Source: CAZKNF01 sp964554105
GTDB lineage: Bacteria; Bacteroidota; Rhodothermia; Rhodothermales; VXPQ01
Assembly (NCBI GenBank): GCA_964554105.1
Contig: CAZKNF010000027.1
Span: 1-43,871 of the forward strand
DNA length: 43,871 nt
Direction of reading: 5' to 3'
Below are positions 1-7,872 of this stretch, in pieces (position 1 is the first letter of the stretch; the number at the start of each line of letters is the position of its first letter). Both the position numbers and the translations under genes were made by a program. The notes beneath the pieces are model-generated. The model ran no database searches, was not told the DNA's origin, and saw only the letters and a list, made by a program, of their open reading frames with translations.

Positions 1-1337
1 ATCGACGAGGCGATGCCCTGGTGAAATCGGTCGAGTCCGAAATGCTCGTTGGGCGAGTGGATGGCGTCGGAGTTCAGGCCGAAACCCATCAGCACGGTGT
101 CCAGTCCGAGCACTTGCTTGAAGTCGGCGACGACCGGGATCGTGCCGCCTTCTCGAATGAACGCCGGCTTGCGGCCGAAGACCCCTTCGAGTGCATCGGA
201 GGCGGCCTGCATGGCCGGAATGCTGCGGTCTACGACCACCGGATGGCCGCCGTGGAGATCTCGAACGGTAAACGTCATTGTGTCGGGCGTGTGCGCCTCG
301 AAATACTGCTCGATCATCGAGACGATCTCGTCCGGCTGCTGATCGGGTACGAGCCGCGTCGAGATTTTCGCTCCAGCCGCCGCCGGCAGCACCGTCTTCG
401 CTCCCCTTCCCTGGTAGCCGGACCAGAGCCCGTTGACGTCCAGCGCAGGCCGCGCCCAGATCGCTTCTAGAACGGAATAGCCCGATTCTGTCCGCGACGC
501 ATCGATGCCGACAGCATCCAGCCATGCCGTCTCGTCGAACGGCAGATCGTGGATCGACGCGCGCTCATCGTCCGTGAGTTCGCGGACGTTGTCGTAGAAT
601 CCCGGTAAAGTGACCCGGTGTGCTTCGTCGTGCAGACCGGCTATCAACCGGGCCAGCACGTTGGCCGGATTCTCGACCGCTCCGCCGTACACTCCGGAGT
701 GGAGATCGCGATTTGGGCCCGTCAGATGCACCTCGACGTAGGCGATGCCGCGAAGGCCGTAGGTGACCGACGGAATGCCCTCGCCGAACATCGACGTGTC
801 CGAGATAAGCGCGACGTCCGCCTCCAGTTTCGCGGCGTGCTGCTCGAGAAACGGCCGAAACGGTACGGATCCGTTCTCTTCGTCGCCCTCGACGATGAAT
901 TTGACGTTTACGGGGAGCGGCGTACCGGAAGACAGGTACGCATCCATCGCTTTTACGTGCATATATAGCTGCCCCTTGTCGTCGGACGATCCACGTGCAT
1001 ATATCTTGCCGTCCCGAACGGTGGGCTGGAACGGCGGGGTGGTCCATAGGTCGAGAGGATCGGGCGGCTGCACGTCGTAGTGGCCATAAACCAGAACTGT
1101 CGGAAGGTCGCCTCCGACCCGGTGGTCGGCCAGGACGATCGGATGATTCTCCGTCTCGTGAAGCTCGACATTACCTACGCCGATACGCTGCAACTCCTCT
1201 GCAAACCACGCCGCGCCGCGATGGACATCGCTGCGATACGCATCGTCCGTGCTGATCGACGGGATCCGAAGAAACGAGCGTAACTCCTCTACGAATCGAC
1301 CACTATGTTGTGCTGCAAAGTCGAGAGCTGCGTGCAT
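1..1337 (-). CDS. M20 family metallodipeptidase, C-terminus cut by window edge
   Basis: A zinc-dependent dipeptidase of the M20 (ArgE/DapE/carnosinase-like) family, probably cytoplasmic, cleaving small peptides. About 445 codons are open from an ATG at 1337 to the window edge; only a few C-terminal residues should be missing, because the last visible part (NEHFGLDRFHQGIASS) matches the usual end of the family. Metal-binding and catalytic landmarks are visible: VYGHYDV (His86, Asp88), ARGSSDDKG (Asp119/120) and VEGEENG (Glu152/153), then a lid domain with the HSG motif in DLHSGVYGG and the late metal region with AIHSPNEH. It lies 100 bp after a lipoprotein gene on the same strand, so it may be cotranscribed or have its own promoter; the ribosome-binding site is weak. 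Substrate cannot be read from sequence. The frame was confirmed at the start, at the GHYDV motif and at the edge. Confidence 0.9.
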   Translation of the reverse strand, partial: MHAALDFAAQHSGRFVEELRSFLRIPSISTDDAYRSDVHRGAAWFAEELQRIGVGNVELHETENHPIVLADHRVGGDLPTVLVYGHYDVQPPDPLDLWTTPPFQPTVRDGKIYARGSSDDKGQLYMHVKAMDAYLSSGTPLPVNVKFIVEGDEENGSVPFRPFLEQHAAKLEADVALISDTSMFGEGIPSVTYGLRGIAYVEVHLTGPNRDLHSGVYGGAVENPANVLARLIAGLHDEAHRVTLPGFYDNVRELTDDERASIHDLPFDETAWLDAVGIDASRTESGYSVLEAIWARPALDVNGLWSGYQGRGAKTVLPAAAGAKISTRLVPDQQPDEIVSMIEQYFEAHTPDTMTFTVRDLHGGHPVVVDRSIPAMQAASDALEGVFGRKPAFIREGGTIPVVADFKQVLGLDTVLMGFGLNSDAIHSPNEHFGLDRFHQGIASS

Positions 1338-1437
1338 TAAAGTACCGATCTATATCAAATTGATTAGCCGGGGACGAGCCGCGGAAGCGTGGTCGAAATC
1401 CTGCGGCGCGATGTACGTAAGATCCTGCATATATACA

Positions 1438-1968
1438 TCAAAACTCACTCTCATCCCTCCAGCGCAACAGCTCCCACGCGGCTGTCGTATCCGGCCGTGT
1501 CAGAAGAAAGTTTACATTGCCGTCGCCGCGAAAGGCCTCCCCACCCTCTAGGCTGATCGTCAGATTGAAGGATCGGATGATCCGCGCGCCGAGCCCTTCA
1601 TCGAGCTCATTCTGGGAGATGATCTGATTCCACCGCAGGTTGATCATCGACGCATTTTCGAACAGGCGGCGCGTGGATTCCAGTTCCTGCGTGAACGCCC
1701 ATTCCCGCTGCACCTGCGCATCGAAATCATAGTAGATAAAAATGAATGAGGAATCGAGCAGCGTCTCATACAACGAAAGATCGCGCAGCTCATATGCATT
1801 CCGAAAGTTGGTAAAGAATCCATCTACTGTTGTCGGATCACCGAGGAGGTCGCCGAACGGATCTCCCTCTTCGAGCTCCGGAGCGAACGGATTGCACGCG
1901 GCGGCCACAAACGCACCTGCAAATACAACAACGTATATGTACCTGTATATCGTCACCAATCTCGCCAC
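1438..1968 (-). CDS. Putative lipoprotein, NTF2/SnoaL-like size, unknown function
   Basis: A 176-residue protein with a short basic start, a hydrophobic segment (residues 11-24) and a Cys25 after VAAA, which is a relaxed lipobox; it is probably anchored in an envelope membrane. The start is a GTG at 1968 that overlaps the end of the thioesterase gene by 16 bp; there is no better start before the hydrophobic segment. The mature part holds a pattern of aromatic and acidic residues (FFTNFRNAYELRDLSLYETLL, then FIFIYYDFD) recalling small alpha+beta NTF2-like folds. The lipoprotein at 2716-3303 has a similar layout, and the two flank the thioesterase. I do not recognise a named family. Function unknown; transcription with the ispH cluster is likely. 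Confidence 0.75.
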   Translation of the reverse strand: MARLVTIYRYIYVVVFAGAFVAAACNPFAPELEEGDPFGDLLGDPTTVDGFFTNFRNAYELRDLSLYETLLDSSFIFIYYDFDAQVQREWAFTQELESTRRLFENASMINLRWNQIISQNELDEGLGARIIRSFNLTISLEGGEAFRGDGNVNFLLTRPDTTAAWELLRWRDESEF

Positions 1969-2705
1969 ATCGTCTTCAATCTCGCAAGCTCGCGGCCGTC
2001 ACGCGACGAGCGAACGGCGTGCGCGAAAGCCGTTCCGTCTCGAGGAAGGGATTCAACAGACACGGTCACCGAATCGCCGTACATCGCCTCGGACTTAAAG
2101 TGCACGTCGAGCTCCCCGATCCGCATCGATTGCAGGATCTCCGGCGGAACGGCCTCCATGGCCCATTCGACGAAGCGTACGTTGTTGGCGTGACCGTTGA
2201 CATCTAGATCGCCGTACCGAACGCGGATCTCGCGCGACTGCCCGTCGGCATTCGGCTCGGGGACACTCGCAGGCGATTCGTTCAACGCCCGCTCACGATC
2301 GGGGAGGTCGAGCGAGGTGACGAACTCCGGCAGTCGCAGCGGCCGCCGGCGCTCGACGTCGATTAAGAGCCACCAGCTCACCGCACGGGCGAGCAGGTCG
2401 CCATCCGCATCCTTGATGATAAAATCCCGCGTGGCAAACAGCCGCTCGATCCCGGACGGCCACGTCTCGACGAAAATATCGTCCTGCCATCCGGGGTAGC
2501 GCTCCACGCGCACGCGAAGGCGCGACAATACCCAGGTGCTGTTTTGCTGCCGGAGCTGATCCACCGATACCCCCAGCGCACCCGCATGATTGGCAGCAGC
2601 CTCCTGCAGGTAATTGCACATCGACTCGGTGGACGCGCGGCCGCTCGGGTCGGTCTCGTAGGCGCGCACCCGATACGATTCTGTCCAGATGCCCGCAGGA
2701 GCCAT
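1953..2705 (-). CDS. Acyl-ACP thioesterase (FatA/FatB type)
   Basis: Releases fatty acids from acyl-carrier protein, in the cytoplasm. The 250-residue length is usual for bacterial members, with two hotdog domains: the N-terminal one (YRVRAYETDPSGRAS, then LQEAAANHA) and the C-terminal one carrying the catalytic signature DLDVNGHANNVRFVEWAME, in which the Asn, His and following Glu match the proposed active site of plant and bacterial acyl-ACP thioesterases. I chose the ATG at 2705, 10 bp after the preceding lipoprotein, because the 35 codons further upstream are only the lipoprotein gene read in another frame. It overlaps the next lipoprotein by 16 bp. It sits in an ispH-lipoprotein-thioesterase-lipoprotein run, so coexpression with envelope functions is likely. 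Acyl chain preference cannot be predicted here. Confidence 0.9.
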   Translation of the reverse strand: MAPAGIWTESYRVRAYETDPSGRASTESMCNYLQEAAANHAGALGVSVDQLRQQNSTWVLSRLRVRVERYPGWQDDIFVETWPSGIERLFATRDFIIKDADGDLLARAVSWWLLIDVERRRPLRLPEFVTSLDLPDRERALNESPASVPEPNADGQSREIRVRYGDLDVNGHANNVRFVEWAMEAVPPEILQSMRIGELDVHFKSEAMYGDSVTVSVESLPRDGTAFAHAVRSSRDGRELARLKTMWRDW

Positions 2706-2715
2706 CACCGGCAGC

Positions 2716-3303
2716 CTATTTAATGAATTCAGCCTTGAGATCGCTCCACGATGCGGCATCGCCCACCTCTCGATCCGCCCATTCCGTGATGCCCCACAAT
2801 CCGTCCTCACCCTGCTCGAGCGTCCACGTCAGCCGCCCCTGCAGCAGCGTCGGGAGATCGGACTGGCGATGGTTGAGATTGAGCACGTAGCCGGCATCGA
2901 GTGTGAACCGGTCCGAGCTGATCGCCGAAAGTGCGGGGTCGTCGAGGCGGAGCTCGTTGTCTGACGTCTGACGCGCTGACTGCACGATCGCACGGAAATA
3001 ACTTTCCTCATCCTGGAGACCCCAGCCCGTCCATATCGAAGGATCGCGCGCTTCGGCCGAGGCCGTCGGGCGAAATTCGAAGTCCGCCGCGAAGGAACGC
3101 CGGTAATTCTGCGCATTCAGCTCGCTCACGGCGTTCTGGATATTCTGGATGACCTGGTCCGGCGTATCCGGCTGCGAAAACGTTCCGGAGTCCTCGAGCG
3201 GCGGCACGGGATCGCGTGTCGAAAAGACGTCGCACCCGGCGAGGACGACGATCAGGGCGGCGACGCTGACTCGTGTACCGATTAATGCACCGACTCGCAG
3301 CAT
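2716..3303 (-). CDS. Putative lipoprotein, unknown function
   Basis: A 195-residue protein with a clear type II signal peptide: hydrophobic ALIVVLAGC with the lipidated Cys24. The ATG at 3303 lies only 4 bp after the ispH stop, so translation is probably coupled; a longer reading from 3339 would overlap ispH by 32 bp and put a charged stretch before the signal, so I reject it. The mature part contains QVIQNIQNAVSELNAQNY and FAADFEFRP near its start and a WTLEQGEDGLWGITEW strand near its end, consistent with an NTF2-like alpha+beta domain. It resembles the lipoprotein at 1438-1968 in layout (helix, acidic YxxxFxxDFxF segment, then strands). No named family recognised. Confidence 0.8.
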   Translation of the reverse strand: MLRVGALIGTRVSVAALIVVLAGCDVFSTRDPVPPLEDSGTFSQPDTPDQVIQNIQNAVSELNAQNYRRSFAADFEFRPTASAEARDPSIWTGWGLQDEESYFRAIVQSARQTSDNELRLDDPALSAISSDRFTLDAGYVLNLNHRQSDLPTLLQGRLTWTLEQGEDGLWGITEWADREVGDAASWSDLKAEFIK

Positions 3304-3307
3304 CACG

Positions 3308-4600
3308 TCACACCTGCTCGACCTGCTGGAATGGCGCAAGCACCTCCTCGATCGACCGCGTGCCGTCGAAAAATCCGGCTACCTTCCGCAGGACTTCGTC
3401 GAGCAGCGCATCCGGACACGAGGCACCCGCCGTGAGGATGATGTCGACCGGCCTTGTATCGGGAAGCCAGCCGCTCGTCTCGCGAACGGTTTTCTGGTGG
3501 ATGTCGAAATGCCGGATGCGCGCCGGCGAGAGGATCTCGTCCGCATCGCGCACGAAATACGTCGGCATAACGTCACTGCACAGGTCCACCAGGTGGCCCG
3601 TATTCGATGAGTTGTAGCCCCCGACGACGATGCCGAGATCGCCGCCGTCGTCGATCAGGCTGATCGTCGCGTTCTGGTTCTCATTTGTGGCGTAGCACAG
3701 CGTGTCGCTGGTATCGGCGAAGTGCTCCGCAATATCGGCAGCATCCAACGTACTCACAGCTTCCGCATCCTCCACGGAATGCCCGGCATCCGCAGCCCCG
3801 TAGCGCTCCCTCATGGCTTCTCGGAGCAGGTCTGCGATCGCCTGTGTCTCGGATGCGAGCATGGTGGTCTGATTCACCACGCCGATGCGCCGCAGGTCGC
3901 GCGACGGATCGAATCCTTCCGAGTAGCGATCGTCGAACCGTTCGTAAAAATAGGCTGCGTCCCGCTCGCCCCGGATGACCCGCGCCAGGTCGGCCGCCTC
4001 TTCGAGATCGCGCACGACCACTACCGGTGCGCTGCGCTTCGCGTGCGAGAACGTGGCCCGCGTCTCCTCGTGGTGCCGCTTGCCGTGCACGATGATCGTG
4101 TATTTTTTGGCCCCGATCTGGTCGCTCTTCTTCCAGACTTTCTCCACGAAGGGACACGTCGTGTCGTACGAGACCGTATCGACCCCGCGCGCTTCCAGCT
4201 CTTCTTCCACCTCAAGCGAGGCACCGAATGCGGGAATGATGACCACGTCGTCCGGTTTCACCTCATCGAGCGGGATGAGCTGTTCGCCGGATGTCGTGCG
4301 CAGAAAGCGGATTCCGCGGCGCTGCAGATCGTCGTTCACGTGCGGGTTATGGATCATCTCCGACAGGAGAAAAATGCGCTTGCCCGCATTCTCTTCGAGC
4401 GCACGATAGGCGATCTCGATCGCGTTCTCGACGCCGTAGCAGAAGCCGAAGTGGCGCGCGATCTTGAACCGCACCGGACCAAAATCCAGCACGGAAGGAG
4501 ACAACTCCTTCTTCCGCGGATCGGTGATCCGACGCGCTTCTTTGACGGTCGATACGACCGGGCTCTGATAAAAATCGGGAACGTTGAACTGACGGGCCAT
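3308..4600 (-). CDS. ispH: 4-hydroxy-3-methylbut-2-enyl diphosphate reductase, long form
   Basis: Last enzyme of the methylerythritol phosphate pathway, a cytoplasmic Fe-S enzyme making IPP and DMAPP. At 430 residues it is the long form also seen in cyanobacteria and plants, rather than the ~315-residue E. coli form. The three cluster-binding cysteines are visible: Cys54 in FGFCYGVENA, Cys149 in DTTCPFVEKV and Cys302 in TLCYATNENQ; His84 lies in EMIHNPHVN, and the late substrate loop reads YNSSNTGHL. An extra acidic segment around residues 265-295 separates the second and third parts. It is followed 4 bp later by a lipoprotein gene. A tract of 8-bp phased repeats lies 116-171 bp upstream of the start. 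The start ATG at 4600 is the only sensible one. Confidence 0.95.
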   Translation of the reverse strand: MARQFNVPDFYQSPVVSTVKEARRITDPRKKELSPSVLDFGPVRFKIARHFGFCYGVENAIEIAYRALEENAGKRIFLLSEMIHNPHVNDDLQRRGIRFLRTTSGEQLIPLDEVKPDDVVIIPAFGASLEVEEELEARGVDTVSYDTTCPFVEKVWKKSDQIGAKKYTIIVHGKRHHEETRATFSHAKRSAPVVVVRDLEEAADLARVIRGERDAAYFYERFDDRYSEGFDPSRDLRRIGVVNQTTMLASETQAIADLLREAMRERYGAADAGHSVEDAEAVSTLDAADIAEHFADTSDTLCYATNENQNATISLIDDGGDLGIVVGGYNSSNTGHLVDLCSDVMPTYFVRDADEILSPARIRHFDIHQKTVRETSGWLPDTRPVDIILTAGASCPDALLDEVLRKVAGFFDGTRSIEEVLAPFQQVEQV

Positions 4601-4871
4601 GATGGGTCGACTTCATTCGCGTCGGGCGCGACCGGCTCATCTGTATGTGGACGAGCACGTGCGCCGCGAATCTTGCGCGGATTCAGGTGCGGATGCCTTC
4701 ACGGTCGGTGCTCTTGGATACGCGCTTAGCTGCTTACACGCGTACACCAGTACGTGCGTACACCTTTACGCGCGAAGGCGCACGTGCCCCGCCATTCATC
4801 CGCGCGTTTGTAACGCTGGTCGGTAGGCTAGGTTCGTGCCGACCGGTCAACCGTGAGTCACACACAGTATC
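4601..4871. other. Intergenic region between tgt and ispH
   Basis: The 271 bp between the tgt stop and the ispH start hold no convincing gene. The only structure I see is the 8-bp phased repeat tract at 4716-4771. I could not recognise a promoter or terminator with confidence, but the ispH promoter should lie here. Confidence 0.6.
4716..4771. repeat. 8-bp phased degenerate tandem repeat, about 7 units
   Basis: Read in steps of eight from 4716 the units are GGATACGC, GCTTAGCT, GCTTACAC, GCGTACAC, CAGTACGT, GCGTACAC and CTTTACGC. Positions 4-5 of every unit are TA and most have TAC. Two units (4740-4747 and 4756-4763) are identical. Lies upstream of ispH. Confidence 0.6.
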
Positions 4872-6002
4872 TCACAACCGCCGGCTCACCCGGGGACCGA
4901 TCTCGGCTCGCCATGCTGAAAACCGGTCCTCCTCGATTGCGGTCCGGGCTTCGCGCATCAGCCACATGTAGAACGCCAGATTCTGCATCGACGCGATTTG
5001 CAGCCCTAGTATCTCGCGGGCGATGAACAGATGGCGCACGTAGGCCTTCGTGAACGTGCGCGAGACGTAGGTGTCGAGCTGTGGATCGAGCTCCGTCAGA
5101 TCCTCCTTCCATCGCGCGTTTTTGATGTTCATGATGCCCTCGGTGGTGAAGAGCATCCCATTGCGGCCGTTTCGCGTGGGCATCACGCAGTCAAACATGT
5201 CGATGCCGCGTGCAATGTTTTCGATCAGATTCGCGGGCGTGCCGACACCCATGAGATATCGTGGTTTGTTGGACGGCAGGCGCTCGGCCACGACGTCGAC
5301 CATCTCGTACATCTGCTCGTCGGATTCGCCGACGGACAATCCGCCGATCGCATATCCCGGAAAATCCATCTCGACGAGCCGGTCCGCCGACTCGCGACGC
5401 ACATCCGGATACACGACGCCCTGGACGATCGGCAGCATGGCCTGATGATGGCCGTACCGCCCCTCGGTCTCGACGAATCGCTTCTTGCATCGGGCGGCCC
5501 ATCGCATCGTGAGGCCGTTGGACTTCCGTGCGTACTCTTCCGAGACATCCGCCGCCGGACATTCGTCGAGCACCATCATAATGTCGGACCCGATGCTGCG
5601 CTGGATGTCGACGACAGATTCCGGTGTGAACGAGTGATACGATCCGTCGATGTGGCTCTGGAATTCGACACCCTCTTCGCTCAGCGTGCGGCGGTGCGCG
5701 AGCGAAAAGACCTGATACCCGCCCGAGTCACTGAGAATCGGGCCCGGCCACGCCATGAACCGGTGGAGTCCGCCGGCCTTTTCGAGCAGGTCCGTGCCCG
5801 GCCTCAGGTACAGGTGGTACGTGTTTCCCAGGATGATCTGGGCGTGGACGTCGTCTAGCAGCTCGCGCGGTTCGACGGCCTTGACGCTGCCGACGGTGCC
5901 GACAGGCATGAAGATGGGCGTATCGATGTGCCCGTGGTCGGTTTCGATACGCCCGGCGCGCGCGTTCGTCTCGCTGTCTTTCTCGAGGATCGTAAATCGC
6001 AT
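4872..6002 (-). CDS. tgt: tRNA-guanine transglycosylase, zinc ligands absent
   Basis: Exchanges guanine-34 for a 7-deazaguanine (preQ1) in tRNAs with GUN anticodons during queuosine synthesis. The 376 residues cover the whole TIM barrel: the start MRFTILEKDSETNARAG, the ILSDSGGYQVFS strand with the base-binding Asp, and MFDCVMPTRNGRNG with the nucleophile Asp and the tRNA-contact loop. The C-terminal zinc subdomain keeps its fold signature (TKAYVRHLF, then IASMQNLAFYMWL) but the four metal ligands do not survive: by alignment to the E. coli positions Cys302, Cys304, Cys307 and His333 the residues here are Leu309, Thr311, Ser314 and Gln340. The DNA was re-read on the minus strand and agrees. 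The gene starts 8 bp after the PH-like protein gene. The catalytic part looks intact, so activity is likely. Confidence 0.93.
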   Translation of the reverse strand: MRFTILEKDSETNARAGRIETDHGHIDTPIFMPVGTVGSVKAVEPRELLDDVHAQIILGNTYHLYLRPGTDLLEKAGGLHRFMAWPGPILSDSGGYQVFSLAHRRTLSEEGVEFQSHIDGSYHSFTPESVVDIQRSIGSDIMMVLDECPAADVSEEYARKSNGLTMRWAARCKKRFVETEGRYGHHQAMLPIVQGVVYPDVRRESADRLVEMDFPGYAIGGLSVGESDEQMYEMVDVVAERLPSNKPRYLMGVGTPANLIENIARGIDMFDCVMPTRNGRNGMLFTTEGIMNIKNARWKEDLTELDPQLDTYVSRTFTKAYVRHLFIAREILGLQIASMQNLAFYMWLMREARTAIEEDRFSAWRAEIGPRVSRRL

Positions 6003-6010
6003 GCGCCTAC

Positions 6011-6592
6011 TTACGCGGCGTCGACGTGCGATGATGCGCGTCCGGTGACCGGCGTTCGTGCAAGCAGTGATTCCAGCGCATCCAGATCCGCATCCGAGTC
6101 AAGTCCGAAAACGACGGGAATGCCGGCTGCGCGCACCAGCAGCAGCTCGGGCGGGATGCGATTCACGAAATCGCGCGTTTCCGCGTATCGTCTGTAATGC
6201 CGGTAGTACGTCCGATCGTCGATTCTCGAAACGCGCTCGACCACTGAATAATGAATCCGCAATGCGCCATCCGATGACTCTACCGTCAGGTCGCTTCGCC
6301 CCGGACGAATTACGATTTCCGGCTGTCGTCCGACCAGGCAGGTGGACGCGAACACCACCAGCAAAACACCCCCGAGCACGATGAAAATGCGCGCGCCGGG
6401 AGGCTGCGGCTCAGGCAGCACCGTCCATCCCAGGAATCCCGCCAGCACGAACGCCAGCACGATCAGCGCCACGGCCACGATATACAGCGATTCACCCTGG
6501 CGCGCGTCGGCGGCTCTCGCACGGACCAGACGTCCGAGCGGCGAACGGGTCGGATCGAAGCGAGACGCGATAATGAAGGCCCGATGGCTCAC
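6011..6592 (-). CDS. Two-helix membrane protein with PH-like domain
   Basis: A 193-residue protein. The start is a GTG at 6592 overlapping the TGA of the permease gene by 4 bp (GTGA), which suggests translational coupling; the open frame further upstream is only a shadow of the permease. Two hydrophobic helices (LYIVAVALIVLAFVLAGF, then IFIVLGGVLLVVFAS) form a hairpin, followed by a soluble part beginning EIVIRPGRSDLTVES and running through VERVSRIDDRTYY and RDFVNRIPPELLLV, the strand pattern of bacterial PH-like domains. It ends 8 bp before tgt. Likely an inner-membrane protein with a cytoplasmic tail; function unknown. Membership in the permease operon is the best clue. Confidence 0.75.
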   Translation of the reverse strand: MSHRAFIIASRFDPTRSPLGRLVRARAADARQGESLYIVAVALIVLAFVLAGFLGWTVLPEPQPPGARIFIVLGGVLLVVFASTCLVGRQPEIVIRPGRSDLTVESSDGALRIHYSVVERVSRIDDRTYYRHYRRYAETRDFVNRIPPELLLVRAAGIPVVFGLDSDADLDALESLLARTPVTGRASSHVDAA

Positions 6593-7854
6593 CCTTCGAC
6601 GGTGTCGTTGTTCGCGAGGTCGACTTTGATTTGATTGCGGTACGTCTTGTAGAACATCATGATCAGGGCGGTTGCGGGAACGGCCACCAGCAGTCCCAGC
6701 GCGCCCATGAAGTAGCCGAACACGAACAGCGACAGGATGATCAGGACGGGATGCAGTCCGACCTGGTGGCTCATGATGTTCGGCGTCAGCACGGCCTGCT
6801 CGAGCAGGGACTGGCTTAACAGCACGCCCACCACTTTGATGACGTCGACGAACCACGGATCACCGAAAATGAGCGCGATCAGGATGCCGATCAGATTTGT
6901 CATGATGATCCCGAGGTTGGGCACCATGTTCAGGATGCCGCCGATGATGCCGATCAGCAGAGCGAAGGGCATATCCAGGATGATCAGCGCGACCGACACG
7001 TTGAACGCGGCGATGGCGCTGATCGCGAGCTGGCCGCGAAGGTAGTTTCCCACGATGCCGCCGGCCTTCACGAGATAGTCACGGCGGCCGTCGAAGGTCG
7101 GAAACAGTTCTTCGAGGCGCGAGGAGATGACGGGGTAGTCCTTCAGGGTGTAAAAGTACACGACAGGCATGATCGTCACGATCGTGATGATCCCCACCAG
7201 CGTGTTGATGGACGATACGACCCGCTGTCCCGCTTCCGGTATACTGCTGGCGAGCGCCATCGCTTGATCCTGGACGAACTGCGTGAGCTGAGTAATCACC
7301 TGCTGTTTGTCGATGATGCCGGTCTCAGCCACGCGGTCGAGTATCGTGGTCGTTTGCAGCCACTCTTGCAGCCCGCCGATCGTTTCCGCTATGCGGCGCG
7401 CCAGAATCTCGAACTGTCCCACGATGCTCGGAACGACCAGCAGGAAAAAGAGGGCGAAAACTCCGAGGAGCAGAAGCGTCGAGAGCAGCGACGAAGCCCA
7501 GCGCGGAAAGTCGAACCGCCTCTCGAGATAGGCGACGAGCGGATGTGAAATGTAGGCGAGCAGATAAACGACGACGAACGGAAGCAGTACGACGCTCAGC
7601 TCATCCAGAAACCACATTACCAGCAGAAAGCCGCCGGCCGCAAATATGGTCTTGACCAGAAGTACCTTCCGAAGCGGCCACAGCATCACGACCGCCGCCA
7701 CCGCGAGAATCGGCGGGTTCAGAAAGTCCCGCATCTCGTAGAGCAGCACGAGGAAGAGGATGAGTCCCCCGGCCAGCAGCGTCGTCTGGAAAGCCGTCGA
7801 ACGGCTCGAGTCGAGTCCGCCGGACAGATCTTGCGATGAGGGAGAATCAGACAT
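6589..7854 (-). CDS. AI-2E family transporter (putative permease)
   Basis: A 421-residue inner-membrane protein of the AI-2E/PerM family. The family layout is visible: two or three N-terminal helices, a long helix-rich central loop (residues ~150-240, with FVQDQAMALASSIPEAGQRVV), then the conserved VVYFYTLKDYPVISSRLEELFP segment and five C-terminal helices including the glycine-rich LLIGIIGGILNMVPNLGIIM and LVAVPATALIMMFYKTY. Members include a proposed autoinducer-2 exporter and Na+/H+ antiporters, so the substrate cannot be assigned. It starts 18 bp after mlaD and ends overlapping the PH-like gene, so all three are probably cotranscribed. Confidence 0.9.
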   Translation of the reverse strand: MSDSPSSQDLSGGLDSSRSTAFQTTLLAGGLILFLVLLYEMRDFLNPPILAVAAVVMLWPLRKVLLVKTIFAAGGFLLVMWFLDELSVVLLPFVVVYLLAYISHPLVAYLERRFDFPRWASSLLSTLLLLGVFALFFLLVVPSIVGQFEILARRIAETIGGLQEWLQTTTILDRVAETGIIDKQQVITQLTQFVQDQAMALASSIPEAGQRVVSSINTLVGIITIVTIMPVVYFYTLKDYPVISSRLEELFPTFDGRRDYLVKAGGIVGNYLRGQLAISAIAAFNVSVALIILDMPFALLIGIIGGILNMVPNLGIIMTNLIGILIALIFGDPWFVDVIKVVGVLLSQSLLEQAVLTPNIMSHQVGLHPVLIILSLFVFGYFMGALGLLVAVPATALIMMFYKTYRNQIKVDLANNDTVEG

Positions 7855-7872
7855 TGTCCGGCTGGCGCGGCG

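Noticed and set aside
4716..4771. CRISPR-like array at the tgt-ispH spacer
   Set aside because: Units are 8 bp without spacers and no cas gene is present.
6593..6856. Long N-terminus of the PH-like protein
   Set aside because: Arg/Pro-rich shadow of the AI-2E permease; the GTG at 6592 gives a sensible membrane protein.
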